Below are positions 45,681-54,882 of a stretch of DNA of 64,000 nt, piece after piece. Source of the DNA: Rhodopseudomonas boonkerdii (lineage in GTDB: Bacteria; Pseudomonadota; Alphaproteobacteria; Rhizobiales; Xanthobacteraceae). The notes under the pieces were generated by a model, which saw only the letters and a list, made by a program, of their open reading frames with translations, searched no databases and had not been told where the DNA came from. The stretch spans positions 3,038,001-3,102,000 of the forward strand of contig NZ_CP036537.1 of NCBI RefSeq assembly GCF_021184025.1, in the 5' to 3' direction. Numbering within the stretch: position 1 is the stretch's first letter; each line of letters starts with the position of its first letter. A program made the translations under genes and the position numbers.

Positions 45681-48062
45681 ATGCGCAACGAGCGAGACAT
45701 CGCGCCAGCCAGCCCTGCTTCCCCGCAAGGAGTAGGCGCGCGCGTGCCCCGCAAGGAGGATGATCGTCTGATGCGCGGCCGCGGACAGTTCGTCGGAGAT
45801 ATCCGCTTGGCCGGGCTACAGGACGTCGCCTTCGTGCGCAGCCCTCTCGCCCATGCCCGCATCAAGGGCATCCATGTTCCCGAACGCTATCGCGACGTGG
45901 TGTTCACCGCCGACGACCTGATCGGCGTCAAACCGATCCGGGCCGTAACATCGCTGACCGGCTTCAAGGTCTCCGACCAACCGATCCTTGCCACCGGAAA
46001 AGTGCGTCAGGTCGGCGAGCTGATCGCCATGTGCGTCGCGCCGACGCGTGCGGAGGCGGAAGACATTGCTGCCTCCGTCACGCTCGATCTCGAAGAACTC
46101 CCCGCTGTGTACGACATGCGCAAGGCGCTGGAGCCCGGCGCACCGCTGGTGCATGAGCATTGGGGCGACAATGTCTTTCTCGAAAGCTTCTTCGAGACCA
46201 ATATCGATTCCGCTTTCGACGCCCCGATCAAGGTGACACGTGAAATCTCGACCGCACGGCAATGCATGTCGCCGCTGGAAGGTCGTGGTGTCGTCGCCAC
46301 GTACGATCATCGCCTCGATCAGCTTACGCTCTACTCGGGCAGCCAGATGCCCCATATCGTGCGCAACGGCCTGTCCGACTGCCTTGAGATGGATCAAGGA
46401 CAGATCCGTATCGTCTCGCCGGACGTGGGCGGCGGTTTCGGTCACAAGGGAATTCTGCTGCCGGAAGAAGTGTGCTTGTCCTGGCTGACCATGAAGCGCG
46501 GCTTCCCGGTGCGCTGGATCGAAGATCGCCGCGAGCACCTGACGGCCGCTGCAAATTGTCGCGAGCATTTCTACAAGATCACCGTCTATGCCGATCGTGA
46601 CGGCACGCTGCGCGGTATCGATTGCGAGGCGCTGGTCGATTCCGGCGCCTACTCATCCTATCCATTCTCGGCCTGCCTCGAAGCCGCACAGGTCGTCAGC
46701 ATCCTGCCCGGTCCCTACAAGATGCCGGCCTACCGTTGCCGCACCTATTCGGTGGCGACCAATAAGTGCCCCATCCTGCCCTATCGCGGCGTGGCACGTA
46801 CCGGCGTCTGCTTCGCGCTCGAATTGATGCTCGATCTGGTTGCCGTGGAGGCTGGCCTTGAACCCGGCGATGTGCGCCTGCGCAACCTGCCTGGGCCCGA
46901 GCAGATGCCATTCGACAACATCACGAAGAAGCATTTCGACAGCGGCGACTATCCTGAAGCGATGCGACGCGCGCTTGCGCAGATCAATATCGAGGCTATC
47001 CGCGCGCGCCAACGCAAGGGCGAAGACGATGGACGCCTGATCGGCGTCGGCCTGTCGATCTACTGCGAACAAGCCGCGCATGGAACGTCCGTCTATTCCG
47101 GCTGGGGCATTCCCATGGTGCCCGGTCACGAACAGGCAACGGCGCGCATGACCCCGGATGGTGGTCTCGAATTGCGCGTCGGCGTGCATTCACATGGCCA
47201 GGGTATGGAAACCACCATGGCGCAGGTTGCCCATGAATTGCTCGGCATCGACCTTGCCAAGATTCGCCTCGTGCATGGCGACACCACTATGACTCCTTAT
47301 TCGACAGGCACCTGGGGCTCGCGCGCGATGGTGATGGCCGGCGGCGCGGTTGCTACCGCCTGCCACGAACTCGCGGATCGTGCGAGGAAGATCGGCGCCA
47401 AGCTGCTGCAGGTGGACGAAGCCAGCGTTGTGCTGGCAGACGGCGAAATCCGCGGGCCGAACGGCAGCGTGTCGCTGCAGGAAATCGCTCACACTTGGTA
47501 TCGCCGCCCGCAGGACCTGCCGGGCGATGTCGATCCCGCCGGGCTAGAAGCCACGTCCGGTTACAAGCCGAAGCGCGACACCGGCACATTCAGCTACGCT
47601 GCCCACGCCGTGACTGTCGCCGTAGACCCCGATCTCGGCGACGTCGAAATACTCGACTACGCCATCGTTGAAGACGGCGGCGTGCTGGTCAATCCGATGA
47701 TCGTGGACGGCCAGATCTATGGCGGCCTTGCGCAGGGCATCGGTACGGCACTCTATGAGGAAATGCCGTTCGACCGCACCGGTCAGCCGCTCAATACCAC
47801 CCTCGCCGATTATGTCCTGCCCGGTCCGACCGAAGTGCCGGAGCCCTGGCTCGATCACATGGAGACGCCGTCGCCTTATACCAAGTTCGGCGTCAAGGGG
47901 ATCGGCGAAGGCGGCGCCATCGCGCCGCCAGCAGCAATCGGCAATGCGGTCAACGACGCGTTGCGCGGGCTCGGAGCTGAAATGCTGCATTCCCCGATCA
48001 CGCCAAAGCGGATCGTCGAGGCCATTCTCGCAGCGCGGGATGCAGAAAGGTCGGCAGCATGA
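45681..48062 (+). CDS. Molybdenum hydroxylase, molybdopterin-binding large subunit (xanthine dehydrogenase family)
   Basis: Large subunit of 793 aa with the MPT-binding domains of the CoxL/XdhB family. N-terminal RVPRKEDDRLMRGRGQFVGD is the usual start; GGGFGHKG binds the cofactor region, PYRGVARTGVCFALE is the substrate/cofactor loop, and the catalytic glutamate is in KGIGEGGAIAPPAAIGNAVN. CO dehydrogenase's Cys-containing loop (AYRCSFR) is absent, so it is a hydroxylase rather than a CO oxidase. The start ATG 45681 has GGAG 8 bp upstream. It adds a hydroxyl group from water to an activated carbon, often of an N-heterocycle or aldehyde. Confidence 0.95.
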   Translation: MRNERDIAPASPASPQGVGARVPRKEDDRLMRGRGQFVGDIRLAGLQDVAFVRSPLAHARIKGIHVPERYRDVVFTADDLIGVKPIRAVTSLTGFKVSDQPILATGKVRQVGELIAMCVAPTRAEAEDIAASVTLDLEELPAVYDMRKALEPGAPLVHEHWGDNVFLESFFETNIDSAFDAPIKVTREISTARQCMSPLEGRGVVATYDHRLDQLTLYSGSQMPHIVRNGLSDCLEMDQGQIRIVSPDVGGGFGHKGILLPEEVCLSWLTMKRGFPVRWIEDRREHLTAAANCREHFYKITVYADRDGTLRGIDCEALVDSGAYSSYPFSACLEAAQVVSILPGPYKMPAYRCRTYSVATNKCPILPYRGVARTGVCFALELMLDLVAVEAGLEPGDVRLRNLPGPEQMPFDNITKKHFDSGDYPEAMRRALAQINIEAIRARQRKGEDDGRLIGVGLSIYCEQAAHGTSVYSGWGIPMVPGHEQATARMTPDGGLELRVGVHSHGQGMETTMAQVAHELLGIDLAKIRLVHGDTTMTPYSTGTWGSRAMVMAGGAVATACHELADRARKIGAKLLQVDEASVVLADGEIRGPNGSVSLQEIAHTWYRRPQDLPGDVDPAGLEATSGYKPKRDTGTFSYAAHAVTVAVDPDLGDVEILDYAIVEDGGVLVNPMIVDGQIYGGLAQGIGTALYEEMPFDRTGQPLNTTLADYVLPGPTEVPEPWLDHMETPSPYTKFGVKGIGEGGAIAPPAAIGNAVNDALRGLGAEMLHSPITPKRIVEAILAARDAERSAA

Positions 48063-48892
48063 AACCGGCTCCGTTCACCTATGAGCGCCCCCGCGACATT
48101 GGCTCCGCCCTGTCTGTGATGACCGGGGCCGAGAGCAGCGTCAAAATCATCGCCGGCGGTCAGTCGCTCGGGCCGATGCTTAATCTGCGTCTCGTTGCCC
48201 CCGACACTATTCTCGACATTACCGGCATCGCCGAACTGAAGCGGGCCGACGTTGATGGCAACGAACTCATGCTCGGCGCCTGCGTCACGCACGCGGATAT
48301 CGAGGACGGCCGCGTTCCGGACGTCACCCGCGGCGCCATGCAGCGCGTAGCCGCTAACATTGCCTACCGCGCCGTGCGCAATCGCGGCACGGTGGGTGGC
48401 TCGCTCAGCCATGCCGATCCATCCGCTGACTGGGTCTCGTCGCTCGCGGCGCTCGGCGCGTCGCTGTCCTTACGCAGCACGAGCGGCACGCGCCGCGTGG
48501 CGATGAAAGACTTCATCCTCGGTGCGCTGGAAAGCGTAATGGAATCCGGCGAAATGTTGGAAGCCGTGCACGTCCCCCTGATGCCATCCTCGGCCCGCTG
48601 GGGTTATGTCAAGAGCTGCCGCAAGACAGGCGAGTTTGCCCATGCCATCGGCGCGGTGCTGATCGATCCCGATGCCGGCAAGGCCCGCATCGTGATCGGC
48701 GCCGTCGAGGCTGCTCCTATCATTGTTGAACAGGCCGACGAATTGTTCGGTGGCACGATCGACGGCGGGTTCGCGTCGCGCTTCGACGCGCGCGTTGCGG
48801 ACAAACTGCTCGCAGAGGCCGGCATGGCCGATTCTGCCGACCGGCATATCCATGTCGCTGTGCTCCGCAAAGCCGTCGCGGAGGCCGCATGA
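48059..48892 (+). CDS. Molybdenum hydroxylase FAD-binding subunit
   Basis: Medium subunit of 277 aa (CoxM/XdhA-FAD type). FAD motifs IIAGGQSLGPMLNLR (about 31-45) and TVGGSLSHADPSADW (about 111-125) are both exact family signatures. The CO_dehydrogenase flavoprotein C-domain follows (VKSCRKTGEFAHAIGAVL). It overlaps the large-subunit gene by 4 bp and the [2Fe-2S] subunit gene by 4 bp, so the three subunits are made together. Confidence 0.96.
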   Translation: MKPAPFTYERPRDIGSALSVMTGAESSVKIIAGGQSLGPMLNLRLVAPDTILDITGIAELKRADVDGNELMLGACVTHADIEDGRVPDVTRGAMQRVAANIAYRAVRNRGTVGGSLSHADPSADWVSSLAALGASLSLRSTSGTRRVAMKDFILGALESVMESGEMLEAVHVPLMPSSARWGYVKSCRKTGEFAHAIGAVLIDPDAGKARIVIGAVEAAPIIVEQADELFGGTIDGGFASRFDARVADKLLAEAGMADSADRHIHVAVLRKAVAEAA

Positions 48893-50091
48893 ATACCGTC
48901 GAGCTCACCGTCAACAAGCGCGGCTTGCAACGCACCATCGAGCCTCGCACCAGTCTTGCCGACATGATGCGAGATACGCTCGATCTCACCGGTACGCATC
49001 TCGGCTGCGAGCATGGCGTCTGCGGTGCCTGCACCATCCTCGTGGATGGCGTACCGACGCGGTCCTGCATCACCTTTGCGGCCGCCTGCGACGGCGCTGA
49101 CATCACCACAATCGAAGGCCTCGACGACGACGAGATCGCCACCGAATTGCGCGCCGCCTTCACCCGTGAACATGCCCTGCAGTGCGGTTACTGCACGCCA
49201 GGGATGCTGGTATCGGCACGCGATCTGGTGCTGCGCCTGCCTGAGCCGGACGAGAAGGCAATCCGCATCGGCATGAGCGGAAATCTGTGCCGCTGCACTG
49301 GTTATGTGGGTATCGTTCGTGCCGTGAAATCGGTGATCGAAGCTCGGCGTGCCCGCGACATCGCGTCAGAACCGAACGCCGGGCGGACGGTGCTTGGCCC
49401 GGCAGGTTCAGGCCACAAAGCTTGCACCGTTTCGCAGCAGCTTGCCTCGACGAGGCCAGCCACGACCGAGACTATGCCCGCGATCGTGCCGCTTGCCATT
49501 CCTGACTTCACGCCATCGACGGTGATGAAACAGAGTTTCACTGTCGCCCATCCCCCCGCAAAGGTGTTCGCACTGTTCGACGACATCACCACAGTCGCAT
49601 CCTGCCTACCTGGTGCGACACTCACCGGTACGCCGCGTCCCGAGCGCGTCGAGGGCGCCATCAAGGTCAAGATCGGCCCCATCTCAGCGAACTTCAACGG
49701 CGCTGCGCGCGTAGAGCGCGATGACGCCAATCTTGCCGGTCGCATTATCGGCATCGGCAATGATCAGCGCAGCCGCTCTACGACCCAGGGCGAGATTCGT
49801 TACCGGCTCCTGCCGGAGAACGATGGCGCCGCCACACGTGTCGAACTCGCCATCGGTTACAGCCTCACCGGCATGCTGGCTCAGGTCGGCCGCAGCGGCC
49901 TCGTGCGCGATCTCGCGGCACGGCTGGTTGGTGAATTCGCCGCCAATCTCGATCGCCGCCTGTCCGGCGACACCATCACTGCGACTGCGTCCGCTGCGGG
50001 GCTGAACGGGAGCTCACTCGTCCTCGGTCTTCTGCGTGATCGCGCGGCACGATTACTGCAACGGTTCACCGGACGCGGAGACGCGGCATGA
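48889..50091 (+). CDS. [2Fe-2S] subunit of molybdenum hydroxylase fused to CoxG-like SRPBCC domain
   Basis: Protein of 400 aa; normal [2Fe-2S] small subunits are about 160-180 aa. Residues 1-155 hold two clusters: C40, C45, C48, C60 (plant-ferredoxin type) and C99, C102, C134, C136. After a linker rich in Ala/Thr (about 160-210) comes a CoxG/START-like domain from about residue 212: MKQSFTVAHPPAKVFALFDD, LPGATLTGTPRPERVEGAIKVK, YSLTGMLAQVGRSGLVRDLA. CoxG is a membrane-anchoring factor for CO dehydrogenase in Oligotropha. The fusion suggests that this hydroxylase is tethered to the membrane. The last residues are basic. The stop lies 80 bp before the ABC receptor. Confidence 0.93.
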   Translation: MNTVELTVNKRGLQRTIEPRTSLADMMRDTLDLTGTHLGCEHGVCGACTILVDGVPTRSCITFAAACDGADITTIEGLDDDEIATELRAAFTREHALQCGYCTPGMLVSARDLVLRLPEPDEKAIRIGMSGNLCRCTGYVGIVRAVKSVIEARRARDIASEPNAGRTVLGPAGSGHKACTVSQQLASTRPATTETMPAIVPLAIPDFTPSTVMKQSFTVAHPPAKVFALFDDITTVASCLPGATLTGTPRPERVEGAIKVKIGPISANFNGAARVERDDANLAGRIIGIGNDQRSRSTTQGEIRYRLLPENDGAATRVELAIGYSLTGMLAQVGRSGLVRDLAARLVGEFAANLDRRLSGDTITATASAAGLNGSSLVLGLLRDRAARLLQRFTGRGDAA

Positions 50092-50170
50092 GGAATCCAT
50101 GCTCGTGCTCCGCGCGCACCGGCGACGTCTGCACGGTTCAAGTTTCATCGGCGTATTACTGGAGGACCAT

Positions 50171-51325
50171 ATGATACGGACATTCAAGGCTGCCACCGCG
50201 ACCGCCTTCGCGCTCGCTCTGCTCGGTAGCACGGCCTATGCACAGACAATCAAGATCGGCGTCAACGAACCTCTGACCGGCGCCTTTGCGGCGTCCGGCA
50301 CCTATGTCGTCAACGGCGCCAAGATCGCCGTTGACGAAATCAACGCCAAGGGCGGCGTGCTCGGCAAGAAGATCGAACTCGTGATCGAAGACAACAAGAG
50401 CAATCCGACGGAGGCCGCTGCCGTCGCCGAGAAGCTTATCACCCGCGACAAAACGCCGGTGCTGCTGGGCGCCTGGGGCTCCAGCCTGACGCTGGCGGTG
50501 ATGCCGAAACTCGTCGAATACGAAACTCCCATGGTGGTCGAGACATCGTCGGCGAGCAAGATCACCACCTCCGGCAACCCCTATGTGTTCCGCATTTCAC
50601 CGCCGTCTTTCGTCGAAGCGGCTGCGTTCAAGGGAATCGTCGACAAGCTCGCGCTGAAGAAGGTTGATTTCCTCGTCATCAACAATGACTGGGGCCGCGG
50701 CACCGCCGAGGATTTCAGCAAGATGATGAAAGAAAAGGGCATCACCATCGGTCTCACCGAGACCATGGACCAGTCGGCCCAGGACATGAGTGCCCAACTC
50801 GCCAAGATCAAGGCGACGGATTCCGAGACAGTGATCATCACGGCCGCTGTGGATCAACTGACACTGATCTTCAAACAGGCCGCAGCTCTAGGTCTGAAGA
50901 AGCGTATCATCACGACCGGCGGCTCGCAGAATCCGGACCAGATTATTGCCCAAGCCGGAGCAGCCGCGAACAACACCATGCACTTGACGACATTCCTGCC
51001 GTGGATGCCGGAAAAGACTCCAAACCCGGAAGCCACAACCTATTTCATCACCGAGTGGAAGAAGCGCGGTTACGATTTCGCGGGGTGTACCGAGAGCTTC
51101 CGCGGCTATGACGGCATCCGCACCATCGCGGCTGCCATCGAGAAGGCCGGCAAGGCCGAGCCGGCGGCGATCAAGGACGCACTCTGGAAGATCGACGTCA
51201 AGGGACTGAACGGCGACATCATCTTCAGGAAGTCGGGGCCTGCCGGTTCGGAAAGCGGCCAGAGCTTCCCGAATGTCTATCTGGTCGAAATTGTCGACGG
51301 CAAGATCGTGATGAAGGATCTGTAA
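50171..51325 (+). CDS. Branched-chain-type ABC transporter substrate-binding protein
   Basis: LivJ/LivK-type periplasmic receptor of 384 aa with a signal peptide (FKAATATAFALALLGSTAYA). Peripla_BP_6 landmarks: IKIGVNEPLTGAFAASGTYV, KIAVDEINAKGGVLGKKIEL, VLLGAWGSSLTLAVMPKL, and GYDGIRTIAAAIEKAGKAEP. The ATG at 50171 has GGAGG 8 bp upstream. Members of this class bind aromatic acids and amides as well as amino acids. It is within the operon, so it probably delivers the hydroxylase substrate. Confidence 0.95.
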   Translation: MIRTFKAATATAFALALLGSTAYAQTIKIGVNEPLTGAFAASGTYVVNGAKIAVDEINAKGGVLGKKIELVIEDNKSNPTEAAAVAEKLITRDKTPVLLGAWGSSLTLAVMPKLVEYETPMVVETSSASKITTSGNPYVFRISPPSFVEAAAFKGIVDKLALKKVDFLVINNDWGRGTAEDFSKMMKEKGITIGLTETMDQSAQDMSAQLAKIKATDSETVIITAAVDQLTLIFKQAAALGLKKRIITTGGSQNPDQIIAQAGAAANNTMHLTTFLPWMPEKTPNPEATTYFITEWKKRGYDFAGCTESFRGYDGIRTIAAAIEKAGKAEPAAIKDALWKIDVKGLNGDIIFRKSGPAGSESGQSFPNVYLVEIVDGKIVMKDL

Positions 51326-51337
51326 GCCAAGCAACGC

Positions 51338-51455
51338 GTCGTTCCGGGGCGCGCATTTTCGCGCGCCTCAGAACCTCGGCATGAGAAGCATCACTGCAAG
51401 ATTCCGGGTCTTCGCCCTTAACGGCTATGCCGTCTACGGCGAGTCCCGGAATGAC
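51338..51455. repeat. Intergenic palindromic repeat, family 4
   Basis: An element of about 118 bp bounded by GTCGTTCCGGGGC and GTCCCGGAATGAC, inverted with two mismatches, plus inner arms such as GCGCGCATTTTCGCGCGC. It lies between the ABC receptor and its permease genes, so it separates the abundant receptor message from the membrane components, as hairpins do in many binding-protein operons. Confidence 0.75.
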
Positions 51456-51472
51456 AGAGGAAGAAACACACC

Positions 51473-52345
51473 GTGGACCAGCTCCTCCAACACGTCGTCA
51501 ACATGCTCGTGCTCGGCGGTACCTATGCTTTGCTCGGCATCGGCCTGACGCTGATCTTCGGCATCATGAATGTCGTGAATTTCACCCACGGCATTCTCTA
51601 TACGTTCGGCGCCTATATGATGTTCATCGTCGTGCATCAGCTCGGCCTGAATTTCTTTCTCGCGCTGCCGGTTGCGATCGTCGCAGGCTGGCTGCTCGGC
51701 GCCGCCATCGAAATCACGTTGCTGCGCCCTCTCCGCGGCGCCGATATCGACACCACCATGCTGGTGATGATCGGCGCCTGGATTGCCATGCAGTCCGGCG
51801 CGCTATGGATCTGGGGCGGCGTTGCCAAGTCCATCGACAACCCCTTCCCTGAAGCGCCACTGGTAATCGGATCTGTCTCGGTCTCGTGGCTGCGTCTGTT
51901 CGTGCTTTTCGCTGCAGCGCTGCTCATCGTGATCGCCTATTCGCTGATCAACCTCACCAAGCTCGGCAAAGCGATGCGGGCAACCTTTCAGGATTCCGAC
52001 ACTGCAGCTCTGATGGGCGTCAATGTCGGTTGGATCTACACCTCGACCTTTGCCATCGGCTCCAGCCTCGCCGCCGCGGCTGGCGCCCTGCTCGGCCCCG
52101 TCTATGTCGTGTTTCCGCAAATGGGCGACCTCGCTGCTGTGAAAGCCTTCGCCATCGTTATTCTCGGCGGTCTCGGCAATATCACCGGAGCCGTGATCGG
52201 CGGCTTCATTCTTGCGCTGGCCGAAGAGCTCGGCGCCGGTTACGTGTCGTCCGGCTATCGCGACGCCATGGGATTTCTCATTATCATCGCCGTGCTGGTC
52301 TTTAAGCCCACCGGCCTGTTTGCTCGTGCGGAGCGCGTCGGATGA
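51473..52345 (+). CDS. Branched-chain-type ABC transporter permease (LivH-like)
   Basis: Membrane protein of 290 aa with about eight helices. LivH signatures are GGTYALLGIGLTLIFGIMNV at the N-terminus and FAIVILGGLGNITGAVIGG. The start is GTG at 51473, preceded by AGAGGAAG. It overlaps livM-like by 4 bp. Together with LivM it forms the translocation pore. Confidence 0.94.
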   Translation: MDQLLQHVVNMLVLGGTYALLGIGLTLIFGIMNVVNFTHGILYTFGAYMMFIVVHQLGLNFFLALPVAIVAGWLLGAAIEITLLRPLRGADIDTTMLVMIGAWIAMQSGALWIWGGVAKSIDNPFPEAPLVIGSVSVSWLRLFVLFAAALLIVIAYSLINLTKLGKAMRATFQDSDTAALMGVNVGWIYTSTFAIGSSLAAAAGALLGPVYVVFPQMGDLAAVKAFAIVILGGLGNITGAVIGGFILALAEELGAGYVSSGYRDAMGFLIIIAVLVFKPTGLFARAERVG

Positions 52346-53385
52346 ATCGTATCGTCTCTCTCTCCACGCTCGCCTTCTTCGCCTCGGTGCCGCTGTGGCT
52401 GAAGGATCCGTATCTGCTCAATGCGCTGATCACGACAGGCATCTTCATCATCGGTGCGATGAGCATGAATCTGCTGCTCGGCTTCACCGGGCAGCTCAGC
52501 CTCGGCCACATCGCGTTCTTCGGCATCGGCGCCTATGTCAGCGCCCTGACGTCGCTGGGCTTCGATGTCGAGTTGATCGGCGGTTTTCGCGTCGTGCATG
52601 AGCCGTGGCCACCGATCGCCGGATTCGCACTTGCCATCGTGATCTCCGGCCTGTGCGGCTATCTGGTCGGACGCTTGTCTTTCAGCGTGCGCGGCGCGTA
52701 CTTCGTTATCGTCACGATTTCGTTCGCGGAAGTGGTACGACTGGTCGCGCTGAACTGGGTCGAGTTAACCCAGGGACCTCTGGCACTGACCAACATTCCC
52801 TCCATCGCCATCGGCTTGCCCGGCCTCGGCTACGTCACCCTGAAGACCAAGCTGCAGAACTACTATCTGGTTCTGACGGTCGCCGCAGTGTCGTACTTCC
52901 TCATCTCGCGTCTTGTGCATTCGCATTACGGCCGTGCTATGCGTGGATTGATGGAGAACGAGACGCTGGCGGTGTCCGTCGGCATCGACGTCACCAAGGC
53001 GCTGACGCTCACCGCTGTTATCTCAGCCGCGATCGCCGGCGCCGCAGGCAGTCTCTATGCGCATTATATCCGCATTATCGACCCCGAGGTCTTCGCTTTC
53101 ATCTCCACTGTCACGATGGTGATCATGGTGGTGTCCGGCGGCAAGGGATCGCTGGCAGGCCCTGTGATCGGTGGCGTAATCTTCGGCCTGTTACCGGTGT
53201 TCCTGCGGCCAATCATGGCACCAGAGGCACAGTGGATCACCTATGGTCTCGTGCTGATCGCAATCCTCTTCGTCTTGCCGCGTGGCATCGTTCCGTCTCT
53301 GGCACCAAAGCTGGGCTTTGGCCGGCAGCCGCCGCGGCCCAAATCCATCGTTGTGAGCGAACGCACCGCAGAGGAAAGCGTGTGA
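52342..53385 (+). CDS. Branched-chain-type ABC transporter permease (LivM-like)
   Basis: Membrane protein of 347 aa. LivM landmarks are MSMNLLLGFTGQLSLGHIAF and VSGGKGSLAGPVIGGVIFG near the cytoplasmic loop. The C-terminal tail is polar. It overlaps the ATPase gene's start by 1 bp (TGATG), so translation is coupled. Confidence 0.94.
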   Translation: MNRIVSLSTLAFFASVPLWLKDPYLLNALITTGIFIIGAMSMNLLLGFTGQLSLGHIAFFGIGAYVSALTSLGFDVELIGGFRVVHEPWPPIAGFALAIVISGLCGYLVGRLSFSVRGAYFVIVTISFAEVVRLVALNWVELTQGPLALTNIPSIAIGLPGLGYVTLKTKLQNYYLVLTVAAVSYFLISRLVHSHYGRAMRGLMENETLAVSVGIDVTKALTLTAVISAAIAGAAGSLYAHYIRIIDPEVFAFISTVTMVIMVVSGGKGSLAGPVIGGVIFGLLPVFLRPIMAPEAQWITYGLVLIAILFVLPRGIVPSLAPKLGFGRQPPRPKSIVVSERTAEESV

Positions 53386-54185
53386 TGACCGATACCGTTC
53401 TCAGCATCGAACATGTCGGCGTGCAATTCGGCGGCCTTGTTGCGATCTCGGACATGAACTTTCATGTCGGCAAGGGTGAGATCGTCAGCCTGATCGGGCC
53501 CAACGGCGCCGGCAAGACGACGGCCTTCAACGTCATGACTGGTTTTCTCACGCCCACGAAAGGCGCAGTAAAATATTGCGGGCGCGATTTGCGCGGGATG
53601 AAACCGCACGAGATCGCCAATCTCGGCCTCGCCCGCACATTCCAGCGCACCAGCGTATTTCCGAACGACACCGTGTTCGACAATGTGCTGATCGGCCTGC
53701 ATCGTCAGGGCAAGCTCGGTTTGTTCGAAGCAATCTTGCGGTTACCACGCGCCCGCGCGTCGGAAAGGGCCATGCGGGAGCGTGCCGCCGAGCTGGTCCG
53801 CTGGGTCGGGCTAGAGAACCGCACCCATGATCTGGCCGGGTCGCTTTCCTATGGCGAACAGCGCTTGGTCGGGGTTGCACTGGCGCTCGCCGCCCAGCCC
53901 GACATGCTGCTTCTCGACGAACCGGTGTCCGGCATGAATGCGTCGGAGACGCATACTTTCGTGCAGCTCATCCGCAATATCCGGGATCGGGGCGTCACCA
54001 TCCTGTTGGTCGAGCACGACATGCCTATGGTGATGAGCGTGTCCGATCGCATCGTGGTGCTCAACTACGGTCGCATCATCGCCGAAGGGCCGCCCGACGA
54101 GATCCGCAAGAACCCGGCGGTAATCGAGGCCTATCTCGGCCAGAGCGCCAGGGATGTGGTGAAGGAGGTCACCATCGATGCTTGA
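53385..54185 (+). CDS. Branched-chain-type ABC transporter ATPase (LivG-like)
   Basis: ATP-binding subunit of 266 aa. Walker A GPNGAGKTT, the signature-like segment LSYGEQRLVGVALAL, Walker B MLLLDEPVSGM and the switch His in LLVEHDMPMVM are visible. It is longer than the LivF-type subunit, as usual. A GTG at 53382 just before the ATG is the alternative start. It overlaps the LivF-like gene by 8 bp. Confidence 0.95.
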   Translation: MTDTVLSIEHVGVQFGGLVAISDMNFHVGKGEIVSLIGPNGAGKTTAFNVMTGFLTPTKGAVKYCGRDLRGMKPHEIANLGLARTFQRTSVFPNDTVFDNVLIGLHRQGKLGLFEAILRLPRARASERAMRERAAELVRWVGLENRTHDLAGSLSYGEQRLVGVALALAAQPDMLLLDEPVSGMNASETHTFVQLIRNIRDRGVTILLVEHDMPMVMSVSDRIVVLNYGRIIAEGPPDEIRKNPAVIEAYLGQSARDVVKEVTIDA

Positions 54186-54882
54186 GATCCGCGACATGAT
54201 CTGCACTTACGGGCAGATTTCTGCCCTCAAGGGCATCTCGCTGTCGGTGAAGTCCGGTCAGCTGGTGGCGCTGATCGGCGCCAACGGTGCCGGCAAGAGC
54301 ACGACATTGCGCGCCATTTCCGGCCTCGTGCCGTCTCGCTCCGGCCAGATGATCTTCGATGGCGAGGACATAACAGGCATCGGCGCGCAGCGCGTGCTCA
54401 CCAAGGGTATCGCGCATTGCCCAGAAGGCCGCCGCGTCTTCCCGCATATGACCGTTGCCGAGAATCTCGACATGGGCGCCTATCTGCGCAAGGACACAGG
54501 CGAAGTCGCCGCCGACCGCGAACGCATCTACACCGAATTTCCCCGCCTCGCCGAACGCCGCAAACAGGCGGCCGGCACCCTCTCCGGCGGTGAACAGCAG
54601 ATGCTGGCGATCGGCCGTGCACTCATGTCGCGCCCGCGTCTCGTGATGTTCGACGAACCTTCGCTTGGCCTCGCGCCGAACATCGTCGAGCGCACCTTCT
54701 CCATCATTCGTTCGATCCGCGACAGCGGCACCACTGTGCTTCTGGTCGAACAGAACGCCTTCGCCGCGCTTGAAATGTGCGACTACGCCTATCTGCTGGA
54801 ATCCGGCCGTGTCGTTCTTGCCGGCGGCGGTGCCGAGCTGATCGCCAATGAACATGTGCGCCGCGCCTATCTCGGCGGATGA
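54178..54882 (+). CDS. Branched-chain-type ABC transporter ATPase (LivF-like)
   Basis: Second ATP-binding subunit of 234 aa. Walker A GANGAGKST, signature LSGGEQQMLAIGRAL, Walker B RLVMFDEPSLGL and VLLVEQNAFAAL. It completes a five-component importer (receptor, two permeases, two ATPases). The Rieske protein gene starts within its 3' end. Confidence 0.95.
   Translation: MLEIRDMICTYGQISALKGISLSVKSGQLVALIGANGAGKSTTLRAISGLVPSRSGQMIFDGEDITGIGAQRVLTKGIAHCPEGRRVFPHMTVAENLDMGAYLRKDTGEVAADRERIYTEFPRLAERRKQAAGTLSGGEQQMLAIGRALMSRPRLVMFDEPSLGLAPNIVERTFSIIRSIRDSGTTVLLVEQNAFAALEMCDYAYLLESGRVVLAGGGAELIANEHVRRAYLGG

Noticed and set aside
45681..48062. CO dehydrogenase large subunit (coxL)
   Set aside because: The CO-dehydrogenase active-site Cys loop is missing; only the general Mo-hydroxylase fold is shown.
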